Positions 1 through 8,429 are shown, counted from the stretch's first letter. The stretch: DNA of 64,000 bases from Bacteroidetes bacterium HLUCCA01 (GCA_001314545.1 LIHN01000001.1:1009946-1073945); one strand, 5' to 3'. Notes: a model not told the origin generated them from the sequence alone. A program made the numbers and translations.

Positions 1-1
1 T

Positions 2-694
2 GCGGTTTGCCTTGCCATCGTGAGTACGGTGAGTAATACGCAAGTCCTTGGTGTGAATGCCTGGTTCAAGCCCATCAAGTTCTCGCTTTCTACAACACTG
101 CTGGTTTGGGCAATGGCCTGGTACATGTTCTATTTGGATAAGCCTGGCCTCACCTCGTGGTATAGCTGGTCGGTCACGCTGCTGCTGGGATTCGAAATTC
201 TGTACATAGCCTGGCAGGCCGGTCGCGGAGAATTGTCCCACTTCAACGATTCGACCGCCTTCACATCAGGGATGTTCTCGCTGATGGCCATTGCAGCAAC
301 CGTTGTGAGCCTGCTAACTGCCTACATCGGACTGGAATTCTTCTGGGGGCGTTTTGAGGAGCTGCCTCGACATTATCTGTGGGGAATCCGAACCGGGATC
401 ATGCTCTTTGTGGTCTTTTCCTTGCAAGGATTTCTGATGGGATCGTCCAACGCTCATACCCTGGGCGGAGAAATGGGCGGTCCCGGACTACCCTTCCTGA
501 ACTGGAGTACCGTGGTCGGCGATGGAAGAGTGGCACATTTCATAGGGATGCACGCCTTGCAGGTTCTTCCCATCCTCTCCTTTAATGTGCTTAAAACCAC
601 CCGATTGACGTTGCTGGCGGCAATATTTTATGGAATTCTTGCCTTTTTCACCCTAATGCAAGCCATTCAGGGCAAACCATTTATAAAAATGTAA
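2..694 (+). CDS. Integral membrane protein of unknown function (5' end cut by window)
   Basis: The reading frame is open from base 2. The first candidate start inside the window is a GTG at 20, so the gene may begin outside. From that GTG there are 224 residues with about six or seven hydrophobic segments separated by short polar loops, and no signal peptidase site. An N-terminal N-A-W-F-K-P-I-K-F-S motif precedes the first membrane segment. Similar motifs occur in uncharacterised small membrane proteins, but I do not recognise a named family. A glycine-rich loop (GGEMGGPGLPF) and the histidines in VAHFIGMHALQ lie late in the protein and could line a membrane pocket. No operon partner is visible, because the next gene starts over 450 bp downstream. 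Real gene: fairly sure. Function: unknown. Confidence 0.75.
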   Translation, partial: AVCLAIVSTVSNTQVLGVNAWFKPIKFSLSTTLLVWAMAWYMFYLDKPGLTSWYSWSVTLLLGFEILYIAWQAGRGELSHFNDSTAFTSGMFSLMAIAATVVSLLTAYIGLEFFWGRFEELPRHYLWGIRTGIMLFVVFSLQGFLMGSSNAHTLGGEMGGPGLPFLNWSTVVGDGRVAHFIGMHALQVLPILSFNVLKTTRLTLLAAIFYGILAFFTLMQAIQGKPFIKM

Positions 695-1160
695 CCCTTC
701 TGCATTACTAGTGTCTCGAAACATGGCCCTTGGTCGCGAATACCGTCCAATGCACCACGACACTAAATCAGATTTTCAGCTACAAATTAACATCCATCGC
801 CTCAACAAAAAACAAACAAGTAGATCTACTTCAACCGCTTAAAAGCAACCAACATGATAAAATCAATCATACAAACGATGCTGACCCTGGTCCAGATGGG
901 CGAAAGTACGGATAATGGCTCAGATTATGGGCGAAATGAGCGGATCTCAAAAACACCACATACATACTTAGCAGGGGCAAACGTGACAGATTTCCGGGAA
1001 AATAAACCCGCCGGGGAACCCTTCGACAGCAAAAGAGGCTTATATTTGAAATACCTGCTTTGAATATCATCAAGGCGTGCAAGTACCTACCCGTTACCAG
1101 CACGAAACAGAACAGATAGGTAAACGGTCATCAACAAACATTCGAAAACGAATCACACCT
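695..1160. other. Intergenic stretch without a convincing gene
   Basis: The first half is AT-rich. Short open frames on both strands (for example 854-1063) have no domain, signal peptide or plausible composition. A small inverted repeat, ATTCG-AAAA-CGAAT at 1140-1153, lies just upstream of the CDGSH gene and could be an operator, but it is too short to assign. Confidence 0.5.
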
Positions 1161-1409
1161 ATGCAAACACCCGAAATCGGCGGAAGAAAGTCCATCAAAA
1201 TTGAAGAAGAAACCGGAAAGGAGTACTACTGGTGCGCCTGCGGGAAGAGCAGCAATCAGCCCTTCTGCGACGGCTCGCACGCCGGTACCGCTTTTGAACC
1301 GATGTGCATCGTACCGGAGAAGACCGGTCGTGCTTTCCTGTGTACCTGCAAGCAGACAGCCAACCCGCCCTACTGCGACGGAGCCCACCGGAATCTGCCG
1401 ACGGAATAA
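1161..1409 (+). CDS. Double CDGSH-type iron-sulfur protein
   Basis: An 82-residue soluble protein with two CDGSH motifs: CACGKSSNQPFCDGSH near residues 21-36 and CTCKQTANPPYCDGAH near 59-74. Each fits C-X-C-X2-[ST]-X3-P-X-C-D-G-[SA]-H, the three-Cys/one-His ligand set of a [2Fe-2S] cluster of the mitoNEET type. Tandem-motif bacterial members of this size usually bind two clusters and are thought to take part in redox or Fe-S handling; their substrates are mostly unknown. I chose the ATG at 1161 over the in-frame ATG at 1077 because the extra 28 residues are basic, unlike the family, and the shorter form starts just before the conserved core. It appears monocistronic. Fold and cofactor are confident; the physiological role is not. 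Confidence 0.9.
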   Translation: MQTPEIGGRKSIKIEEETGKEYYWCACGKSSNQPFCDGSHAGTAFEPMCIVPEKTGRAFLCTCKQTANPPYCDGAHRNLPTE

Positions 1410-1615
1410 CAAGGTAAACTGAGACCCTGACGTGGATTGACCGGTATGAAACAAGCATAGACATACCGCAATCAAGGATTACATAAAATGCGCGAAATTT
1501 CCGATTTCATTTGGGATTCCGGATAGGAGTCCGCATTTTAGCCCATCCTAAATAATCATCATCTGAGAGTGGATCAGTGTAAAATGTGCTTCCATCTCAC
1601 CTCTAACCAAACGTT

Positions 1616-3802
1616 ATGCCTAGACTACAATTCCTGAGAACAGCTTTTGTACTGTTCTTTGTTATGACAATTGGCAGCCCTGCATTCAGCCAGGACCAGC
1701 CAGCCACTTCCGTATTAGATGCCCGTGTCGAAATGTTCATGCAGCAATCCCTGCAGAAACGTGCGGCCGGACAAGAACAGACACCCCGCATGCTCGATGC
1801 CCTGATACACAGCCGCGATCAGCAAAATCGACTGCTGCTCCATCTGTTTATCCGCACTACCGACCAGGGAGCAAGCCTGTCGGCTCTTGAGGGTGTGCAG
1901 ATTACCGGTACCTACGGCGATATTATCGCTGCCCGGGTTCCTGCAGACCACCTTTCACAACTGGCCACCATGCCTGCGGTACAGCGGGTGGAGGCTATGA
2001 ACCGGCTGCGTCCCGGCAATAATGAGGCCAACGAAGATACCGGTGTCAACCAGCTTCATGCCGTTGAATCGGCCGAATTTCCAAACGGATACAAGGGCGA
2101 GGGGGTCATCATCGGGGTCATTGATACCGGTATTGACATCCGTCACAACGACTTCCGCGATGAAAACGGTACCCGAATCATCTACCTCCGTGAAACCAAT
2201 GATGAAGGCACCACGGTATGGTCGGCCGACGATATTGACAACAACCCGGAATCGGTCACCCAGGTGGATACTGACGGCCACGGCACCCACGTAACAGGTA
2301 CCGCTGCCAGCAGCAACCCCGAGTTTCTGGGTGTGGCTCCCATGGCTGAAATCATCGCCGTTAAAACCGACTTTTCCGATGGCGATATTGTAGCCGGTGT
2401 GGAATTTGTGTTCAACAAGGCCGACAGCCTGGGTATGCCGGCCGTAGCCAACCTGAGTCTGGGCGGTCATTATGGTCCGCATGACGGCACCTCGCTGTCT
2501 GACCTCGCCCTCTCCTCTCTTACCGGTCCGGGCAAGGTGATTGTAGCCGCTGCCGGCAACGAGGGCAGTGACATGCTGCACACCACCCATGACGCACAGG
2601 GTAACGCTCCGGACTCCGGCAGCTATACCCTGCTGGATTACTGGGAAGGCTACTCGGTTATTGCCGCCTACTTTGACGATCCCGCAGACGTTAACCTCGG
2701 TATTCATGTATATTACAACGGACAGGATTTCTACTCAGAATCCTGGGGCGCCGGTGACGGATTTAACTCCGAGGATATTGCCATAACCGACGATTTCAGC
2801 GTCGCGGTAAGCGGTGAGACCGCTACCACGGAGGGAATTCACGAAATTCTGATCCAGGCTGAGTACGAGGTGACTGAGGAATCCGGTATCGATCAGGACA
2901 GCCTGGAAGTCTACCTGTATGCCTACGGCAGCGGACGATTCAACGCATGGGTTTTACAGGGCGACTGGTTCAGTGAGTACGAAGATGCCAATCTCAATAT
3001 CATTGGCGGCAATACCGACCTCACCGTTGGCCAGCCGGCCACTTCACGCAGTGTGATTGCCGTAGGTTCCCACGTCACCCGGGCATCCTGGACCAGCGCG
3101 TCCGGTGACAACTGGGGGGGCGACGCTTCCGTTGGTGATATTTCCGGATTCAGCAGTATCGGTCCGTCACGGGATGGCCGGATTTTGCCCCACATTACCG
3201 CTCCGGGTCAGTTCATCGGCTCAGCTATGTCGCAAGACATCCCTGCGGAAGACATCGATGACCGCTTCACCCTGGATGGCGGCCTGCACATGATTCAGCA
3301 GGGAACCAGTATGGCTACCCCGCATGTGGCAGGAATTGTTGCGCTGATGCTGCAGGCCAATCCGCTGCTCAGCTCCCTGGAAGCCCGGGATATCCTGCAG
3401 ACCACCGCCCGAAATGACGAGTTTACCGGTGCGGTACTCCCCAATAACATCTGGGGAGCCGGCAAGGTTGACGCCTTCACGGCCGTTACTCAGACGGCGA
3501 CCTCCATTGACGAGGGATACCTGGAGACCTCGCCGGTTGTGGCTCAGCTCTATCCGAACTACCCCAATCCGTTCAACCCGGCCACCGTCATTCGTTACGA
3601 CATTGATGCTCCCGGCGAAGTTACCTTGTCTGTGTATAACAGCATCGGACAACAAGTGGCTACCCTGGTGCAGAACTCCCTGCAGTCGGCCGGCTCTTAC
3701 CGCGTCAGCTTCGATGGTTCGGCGCTGAGCAGCGGTGTGTACATGGTGAAACTCCAGACCTCCGGCGGCATTCAGACACGGATGATGACCCTCCTGAAAT
3801 AA
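1616..3802 (+). CDS. Secreted subtilisin-like (S8) serine protease with T9SS sorting domain
   Basis: A 728-residue exported endopeptidase. Residues 1-26 form a Sec signal peptide ending A-F-S-Q. A propeptide-like segment follows (about 74-133). The S8 catalytic domain carries Asp170 in VIDTGID, His222 in DGHGTHVTG, the oxyanion Asn in AAAGNEG, and Ser565 in GTSMATPHVAG. A roughly 150-residue insertion lies between the Asn and Ser blocks, as in larger subtilases. The C-terminal 80 or so residues are a T9SS type A domain (YPNYPNPFNP, SGVY, terminal LLK), so the enzyme should cross the outer membrane and be released or surface-anchored. A strong hairpin terminator follows, then a lipoprotein with a propeptide-like domain that may inhibit or chaperone this protease. 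Very sure of the class; natural substrates unknown. Confidence 0.96.
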   Translation: MPRLQFLRTAFVLFFVMTIGSPAFSQDQPATSVLDARVEMFMQQSLQKRAAGQEQTPRMLDALIHSRDQQNRLLLHLFIRTTDQGASLSALEGVQITGTYGDIIAARVPADHLSQLATMPAVQRVEAMNRLRPGNNEANEDTGVNQLHAVESAEFPNGYKGEGVIIGVIDTGIDIRHNDFRDENGTRIIYLRETNDEGTTVWSADDIDNNPESVTQVDTDGHGTHVTGTAASSNPEFLGVAPMAEIIAVKTDFSDGDIVAGVEFVFNKADSLGMPAVANLSLGGHYGPHDGTSLSDLALSSLTGPGKVIVAAAGNEGSDMLHTTHDAQGNAPDSGSYTLLDYWEGYSVIAAYFDDPADVNLGIHVYYNGQDFYSESWGAGDGFNSEDIAITDDFSVAVSGETATTEGIHEILIQAEYEVTEESGIDQDSLEVYLYAYGSGRFNAWVLQGDWFSEYEDANLNIIGGNTDLTVGQPATSRSVIAVGSHVTRASWTSASGDNWGGDASVGDISGFSSIGPSRDGRILPHITAPGQFIGSAMSQDIPAEDIDDRFTLDGGLHMIQQGTSMATPHVAGIVALMLQANPLLSSLEARDILQTTARNDEFTGAVLPNNIWGAGKVDAFTAVTQTATSIDEGYLETSPVVAQLYPNYPNPFNPATVIRYDIDAPGEVTLSVYNSIGQQVATLVQNSLQSAGSYRVSFDGSALSSGVYMVKLQTSGGIQTRMMTLLK

Positions 3803-3814
3803 GATTTCATTATA

Positions 3815-3858
3815 TCCTCTGATTCGGCCGTATGCGCCGGATCAGAGGAAAAATTTTT
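3815..3858 (+). terminator. Rho-independent terminator after the S8 protease
   Basis: A 13-bp stem with one G-U pair (3816-3828 with 3836-3848), a 7-nt loop, then AAAAATTTTT. The stem begins 13 bases after the protease stop codon. It contains the in-frame ATG at 3832, which argues against that ATG as the start of the next gene. Confidence 0.8.
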
Positions 3859-3864
3859 GACAAT

Positions 3865-4431
3865 ATGCAATCCAGAACAACAAAACGGTCGCCATCGGCA
3901 ACCCTACCGACCGTTCGCAGGGGTATCTTCGTGGCATTGGCGGCCATGATGCTGCTGTCCTGCGCCCAAAAACAAGATCCTGCCATGTCGCAGCCTGACG
4001 ATAATGAATCGCACACCAACCACGTCCAGCGGGATGCACATACTGGTGCGGGGGACCCGGCCGAAGCTCCTGCCAACCATACGTCCACATCGGCCGGCGA
4101 TACGGATAGCGCATCGGCGGGTACAACGCCATCGGATAGCCCGTATACGGCTGAGGAAGGCTCCGTCAACTGGGATAAGATGGACGTAGCCTTGCGGGGT
4201 GAGCTTCGCACCCTGCTTCCCGACAGCAGTACTGCCGTTCGGGTGGTATTTGCACAAGTGCGGGAGAACAGTGATCCACTGGCTGCAGCGCTGGATGCAC
4301 AGGGTATTCAGATTCAGACCCGGGCGGGGACGGTATGGACGCTTCGCGGACAGGCCGGGGCACTGGCTCAGGCTTCATCCCATCCGGGCATCCTGCGTAT
4401 GGAACTCAGTCAGCAGCGACGCATTCCCTGA
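3865..4431 (+). CDS. Lipoprotein with S8-propeptide-like domain (candidate protease inhibitor/chaperone)
   Basis: 188 residues from the ATG at 3865. The upstream ATG at 3832 lies inside the preceding terminator hairpin, and the later start gives a cleaner signal peptide. The lipobox L-L-S-C puts the lipidated Cys at residue 33. Residues 35-100 are Asp/Ser/Thr/His-rich and look like a disordered tether. Residues 125-185 resemble the propeptide region of the protease encoded just upstream (its residues 74-133): GIQI against GVQI, G-T-V against G-D-I, LAQ against LSQ, PGILRME against PAVQRVE, then R-x-P. S8 propeptides (inhibitor family I9 type) fold their protease and block its active site, and stand-alone copies act as inhibitors. 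I infer a periplasmic membrane-tethered partner of the neighbouring protease. The match is by eye, so function is tentative. Confidence 0.7.
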   Translation: MQSRTTKRSPSATLPTVRRGIFVALAAMMLLSCAQKQDPAMSQPDDNESHTNHVQRDAHTGAGDPAEAPANHTSTSAGDTDSASAGTTPSDSPYTAEEGSVNWDKMDVALRGELRTLLPDSSTAVRVVFAQVRENSDPLAAALDAQGIQIQTRAGTVWTLRGQAGALAQASSHPGILRMELSQQRRIP

Positions 4432-4470
4432 GTAGCAGTACATTACCTGGCAACCGGGATTCGCAGAGAC

Positions 4471-6627
4471 CTACCGGATCCCGATTTTCTGCACGTTTTT
4501 GGTGATTTCAATACGGCGGCTGAAGGAGTCGATGATCTGGTCATAGAGACGGTCGCCCAGCACCAGGTCTTCAATGCCGGCATCGATATTCGGATTATCA
4601 TTGACCTCCACCACATAGACTTTGCCGTTAACCAGTTTCAGATCTACACCATAGAGCCCATCGCCCATGAGCGAGGCTGCCTTTATGGCCGTTTTCAGCA
4701 CATTTTGGGGCACGGCATCAATGCTGAACGTCTCGGTGTCACCCACATGCTCTTCCTCCTCGCCCTTCCAGTTATAAATCTGCCAGTGATTTTTCGACAT
4801 GTAGTACTTGCAGGCAAAAATCGGTGTGTTGTCAATCAGACCGATTCGCCAGTCGAAATCGGAGTATAGAAATTCCTGACACACAATCATATCCGATTTG
4901 CGGAACAGCTGCCGGATGACCGTTTCAGCTTCTTCCCGCGTTTCAACCTTGGTAATCCCCAACGAGAACGCGCTATCCGGCTGCTTGAGTACCAGCGGAA
5001 ATTTCATAGAGGCAAGTAAGGACGGGTCGAACAGATTCTTGGTAAAGATGGTGGTTTGCGGAGTCAGCAGCTTGTGTTTACGGAACACCTCGTTCTGATA
5101 AATCTTATTGGAACATCGCAGAATGGACCAGGGCTCGTCAATGACCACCAGTCCTTCGGCGTAGGCCATGCGTGAAAACTCGTAGGTGTGGTTGCTCACG
5201 CTGGTGGTCTCGCGGATAAACAGCGCATCGAATTCATTGATCCGGTCGAAGTCGGCCCTGGTGATCAACTCGGCATACAAACCCTTCCGCGCGGCGGCAC
5301 GCTTGAATTTCTGCAGGGCCTGCGGACAGGAAGGTGCGTTGGCTTCATCGGGATTGACCAGTATGGCGATGTCATATTTATAACTGGTGAGTTTGGAGCT
5401 CCGGAATTTTTTCTTGTCGAAATAGCGTCGGGCGAACTCGGCCAGCCCGGCCGATTCCGACTCCGGGATGTGATTCAGCGTCAGGATCTTGAGTTTTTTG
5501 ATAATCCATTTCTCGTTTCGGATAAAATCGACCCGAAACAGGGGCACTTCGAAAAGCTGGTAGAGTTTCATGGCCAGCGAGGAAAACCCGCGCAGATGGG
5601 TCTGTCCGAAATACACATTCAGGCTGAACTGGTTGCCCGTTTCCCGGCTCAGAACCTTGTTGGTGAGCTCATCGATTTCGGAGGCTACCGATTGAATGAC
5701 GTTGATGAGGCGGAAATCGCGGATGGATACCGAAGTGGGGATGACGCGTTGTCCGCGGGCGGAGGCCAGCAGGGAGACATAGTACCCGTAACTCTGATAC
5801 TTGTAGGAGCTGCACAGGTTAAAGACCCGGTAATCGGCGTTGTTCTGGTACTCCGGATTGCTGATATACTCCTTGACGGTGACCACGCGCGCGTTTATCG
5901 GTCCGAACGACCATTTATGCGGATGGTTGATGACAATCAGGTTGTGGTTTTTTTCCTGTGGGATAACCGGCATATTCAGCACCAGTTTCACGGCGTCTTC
6001 ACCCGGGGCATAGTAATTGTGCAGGGTGGTCGTAGCCTGAAATCCGTGATTCGTGTACCAGGTAATCAGTGCCGTATTGGAAGCATGCGCCTCAGCGGTC
6101 AGAGAAGCATAGCCCTCGGTGCGGGCTTTGTTCGTGATAAAATGCAGCAGTGTATTGCCGATGCCTGCTTTACGGAATTCGGGGGCCACGGCGATGGAGT
6201 AGAGTCGCAGGGATTTCGGGTAGCGGAAGATGATGGCTGCCCCGGCAGGTTGGGGCGCGGTGCCGGCATCCGTTTGATGATCCGGTTGCGGGGTAGCATC
6301 AGCATCTGTTTGATGATCCGGTTGCCGGGTAGCATCCGTTTCCTGTCCCGGTTGCCGGACTGATTCCGTTTCCTGTCCCGGTTGTCGGACTGATTCCGGT
6401 TCAGATTCCCGGGCTTCCTGCAAGCCTTGTGGCGCCGGTACTATCTTGCCCGTCACGGGAGTCGTTAGCGTATCTGTTTCAGCGATGTACACCTCCTGAA
6501 AGGTGCTGTTAACGGCACGCTGCAGGCTTCGGACCGAACTGCGCTGAAATTCGGGGAAGGAAAGGGTTTCGAGTTGTTGAAGAAAAGGGAGGTCGGCAGG
6601 GGTGGATTTACGAATCCGGATATTCAT
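4471..6627 (-). CDS. GNAT acetyltransferase / RLAN / RimK-like ATP-grasp ligase fusion
   Basis: 718 residues. The N-terminal GNAT domain shows the acetyl-CoA loop in APEFRKAGIGNTLL and a typical ending (NTALITWYTNHGF). A RimK-like N-terminal (RLAN) region of about 230-400 residues leads into an ATP-grasp domain (about 480-700) with the lysine in FPLVLKQPDSAFSLG, and the metal-binding end GVDLKL...VVEVNDNPNID. Such fusions belong to the amidoligase group proposed to add amino acids to peptides or small molecules; the acetyltransferase may act on the same product. An odd feature is a Glu/Asp/Gln/Pro-rich insertion built of degenerate 10-12-residue repeats inside the GNAT domain. It is transcribed towards the S8/lipoprotein pair with 39 bp between stops. 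No peptide precursor or C39 peptidase is nearby. Domain calls are confident; the substrate is unknown. Confidence 0.88.
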   Translation of the reverse strand: MNIRIRKSTPADLPFLQQLETLSFPEFQRSSVRSLQRAVNSTFQEVYIAETDTLTTPVTGKIVPAPQGLQEARESEPESVRQPGQETESVRQPGQETDATRQPDHQTDADATPQPDHQTDAGTAPQPAGAAIIFRYPKSLRLYSIAVAPEFRKAGIGNTLLHFITNKARTEGYASLTAEAHASNTALITWYTNHGFQATTTLHNYYAPGEDAVKLVLNMPVIPQEKNHNLIVINHPHKWSFGPINARVVTVKEYISNPEYQNNADYRVFNLCSSYKYQSYGYYVSLLASARGQRVIPTSVSIRDFRLINVIQSVASEIDELTNKVLSRETGNQFSLNVYFGQTHLRGFSSLAMKLYQLFEVPLFRVDFIRNEKWIIKKLKILTLNHIPESESAGLAEFARRYFDKKKFRSSKLTSYKYDIAILVNPDEANAPSCPQALQKFKRAAARKGLYAELITRADFDRINEFDALFIRETTSVSNHTYEFSRMAYAEGLVVIDEPWSILRCSNKIYQNEVFRKHKLLTPQTTIFTKNLFDPSLLASMKFPLVLKQPDSAFSLGITKVETREEAETVIRQLFRKSDMIVCQEFLYSDFDWRIGLIDNTPIFACKYYMSKNHWQIYNWKGEEEEHVGDTETFSIDAVPQNVLKTAIKAASLMGDGLYGVDLKLVNGKVYVVEVNDNPNIDAGIEDLVLGDRLYDQIIDSFSRRIEITKNVQKIGIR
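6268..6398 (-). repeat. In-frame degenerate tandem repeat inside the GNAT domain
   Basis: About five imperfect copies of a 30-36-bp unit encode ESVRQPGQET, ESVRQPGQET, DATRQPDHQT, DADATPQPDHQT and a last partial copy. The first two protein copies are identical. Lengths stay multiples of three, so the frame is kept. The insertion falls in the loop before the strand leading to the acetyl-CoA site. Confidence 0.8.
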
Positions 6628-6864
6628 GGGTTGGTGCCGGGAGAAGTGGATAGTAGCCGTTTTTCAGAACCCGTTGGCAGACCGTGTTGACAGCGGCAGT
6701 ACACCAAAGTTAGATGCAATTTCAACCACTTCCAATGGGGCGGCGGCAATGGTGGCGATTGTCGTTCATGAATTAGGGCATGTGCTGGCCGGGCTTTGGG
6801 TCAGAATGGACTTATGGTCGGTTTAATAGTTCTTTTGCTGGCAACGCACACCTTTAAAGCAGGT

Positions 6865-6898
6865 TTGACACTCCTTTAATTTCTAGCTAATTTAGCTA
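6865..6898 (+). promoter_or_regulatory. Promoter and palindromic operator of the toxin-antitoxin pair
   Basis: TTGACA at 6865-6870 is followed after 17 bases by TAATTT at 6888-6893. A perfect 7-1-7 palindrome, TAGCTAA-T-TTAGCTA (6884-6898), covers the -10 region and ends 17 bases before the antitoxin ATG. Phd/YefM-family antitoxins usually repress their own promoter through such sites, so this is the likely autoregulatory operator. Confidence 0.6.
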
Positions 6899-6915
6899 AG
6901 ATAAATTACTATACA

Positions 6916-7191
6916 ATGAAACACAATCCGAACATAACAACCGTCAATATGCATGAGGCTAAATCAAGTCTCTCGCGCCTTGTACAGCTTGTACTTGATG
7001 GAAAACGAGTCCAAATTGCAAAGCACGGCAAACCGGTAGTTGAGCTGCGTCCTGTAGAAAAAGAAGTTATGAGAGAGCCTGGCTCTATGAAAAATCTCAT
7101 TTGGGTATCGGAGGATTTTGATGCTTATGATGCCGAGATATCCGAGCTATTCGAGGATAAGCCTGAAAATGAAATCAATTCAAAGAACTGA
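6916..7191 (+). CDS. Phd/YefM-family antitoxin
   Basis: 91 residues starting MKHNPNITTVNMHEAKSSLS. The pattern TVNMHEAK-x-x-LSRLV-x-x-V-x-x-GKRVQIAKHGKPVVELRPV is the classic Phd/YefM DNA-binding N-terminal domain. The acidic, less conserved C-terminal half (SEDFDAYDAEISELFED) is the usual toxin-binding tail. It precedes a PIN-domain toxin, so it should neutralise that RNase and autorepress the operon with it through the palindrome at 6884-6898. Base composition is visibly more AT-rich than the flanking genes, which suggests acquisition by transfer. Family assignment is confident. Confidence 0.92.
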   Translation: MKHNPNITTVNMHEAKSSLSRLVQLVLDGKRVQIAKHGKPVVELRPVEKEVMREPGSMKNLIWVSEDFDAYDAEISELFEDKPENEINSKN

Positions 7192-7299
7192 CCACTGTAT
7201 TGTCAGGAATACAATAAAGAGACCAACCCACTGAACGAATCTTTCAGAATACCATCATGAAGTGTAATTCCATACAGGTATTTCAGCCATACTAAACCC

Positions 7300-7680
7300 A
7301 TGCAAACAAATTACTTAATCGATACACATGTATTACTCTGGTGGCTAACAGACAACCCCCGACTAAACAAGCAGTGTAGGGATATTCTAACGTATCAAAT
7401 TATATGGTGTAGCGTTATTTCTTTGTGGGAGATAGCAATTAAGGAGCAAATCGGAAAAATCAGGGTTCCAAAAACGTTCTTCGAGGAGGTGAAAGGGCAC
7501 GGATTTATTTGGCTTGATGTGCAATTCAATCACGTTGAGGCATTGCAAGAGCTACCCCACCATCACAAAGACCCTTTCGATCGAATGCTGATAGCGCAGG
7601 CTCAGACCGAAGCACTGACATTTATTTCTGCTGACAAAAACATCAGCACGTATAATATACCCATACTTCGACCAGACTAA
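7300..7680 (+). CDS. PIN-domain toxin (VapC-like ribonuclease)
   Basis: 126 residues with the PIN-domain acidic set: Asp8 in LIDTHVLLWWL, Glu44 in SLWEIAIK, Asp91/Asp94 in KDPFDRMLIAQA, and Asp112 in ISADKN. These residues coordinate Mg2+ or Mn2+ for RNA cleavage. The DTHVLLWW and DPFDRMLIAQA motifs place it in the VapC subgroup that pairs with Phd-type antitoxins. All catalytic positions are intact, so it is probably active. It lies 108 bp downstream of the antitoxin, an unusually wide gap for a type II pair, since most overlap or are separated by a few bases. I see no second ORF in the gap. The gene shares the antitoxin's AT-rich composition. Confidence 0.9.
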   Translation: MQTNYLIDTHVLLWWLTDNPRLNKQCRDILTYQIIWCSVISLWEIAIKEQIGKIRVPKTFFEEVKGHGFIWLDVQFNHVEALQELPHHHKDPFDRMLIAQAQTEALTFISADKNISTYNIPILRPD

Positions 7681-8197
7681 GTGAATAGGATTAGGGTATA
7701 TATAAAACCTTGAGCAGTTTACTGATCTTTACTATTTCGTACCGACCAGCTCAAAACTCATCGGGATGTGTTACATTGGTTTATAGCATCTATTATCAAC
7801 CCAGCCTGTCTCCTAATGAAACCTCATACCCTTCATACCCTGTGCAAGAACAGAACGAGCATGCGGGAAAGCTCATCCCCTTCGAAATCGTATACTGATA
7901 GTCATGGCGTTATCAGCAAGCGCGAGCGTGGCCTGGATACCATGAAACGACCGGCGGTGTACCGGGATTGATTGCCAGATTGGAGTCGGGTTAGGTCGCC
8001 GCACGCCACAACCTATACCCGCTTGCGGGTGTTGACCCGGGTTGCCATCATGCTTCAGGAAAGGGTGGCAAAAAGCCGTATTCTGCACGATAAAAACATT
8101 TTTTTGGCACATCTGCGCATAAAGTTGACACGTTTGCGCAGGACGTTTTAGATAATTTTTGGACTGAACCACTCCCGGAACGTATCTCATTCATCGT
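7681..8197. other. Gene-poor AT-rich stretch after the toxin-antitoxin pair
   Basis: Short open frames here (7710-7898, 7768-7971, 7873-8190) have no recognisable domain, signal peptide or codon pattern. A small inverted repeat, ACCCGC-TT-GCGGGT, lies around 8019-8032. I read the region as decayed or non-coding sequence at the edge of a transferred segment. Confidence 0.45.
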
Positions 8198-8359
8198 ATG
8201 TGTGCAATCGTCGTATTCAGGTCATTTCTGATCAGCATTATGTTGGTTTTCGCTGCCCTGCCCTTATCGGTTCAGGCGCAGACCGTACCCTTATCGGCTA
8301 AAGCGGAAGGCAATTCGGTATTCCTTGGCAACGAAGTGGCGCAAGAAAACTTCATATGA
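8198..8359 (+). pseudogene. Signal-peptide fragment, remnant of an exported-protein gene
   Basis: An ATG at 8198 opens a 53-residue frame that begins with a convincing Sec signal peptide: a hydrophobic run SFLISIMLVFAALPLS ending V-Q-A-Q. It stops at 8357-8359 after only about 25 mature residues. A neighbouring frame continues in protein-like fashion (KKTSYEGTLYNKESIDN) to a stop near 8415, so a frameshift near 8340 would join the two. I infer a truncated gene start; a genuine secreted micro-protein is the alternative. No homologue can be named. Confidence 0.45.
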
Positions 8360-8429
8360 GGGTACGCTCTACAACAAAGAATCAATAGACAACCACTTTT
8401 TCCCTAATCATTGTTAAAAATCTCAGCCT

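Noticed and set aside
854..1063. 69-codon plus-strand frame in the first intergenic stretch
   Set aside because: No domain, signal or ribosome-binding site, and the composition does not look coding.
1077..1160. 28-residue N-terminal extension of the CDGSH protein
   Set aside because: Basic, unlike the family, and the ATG at 1161 begins right before the conserved part.
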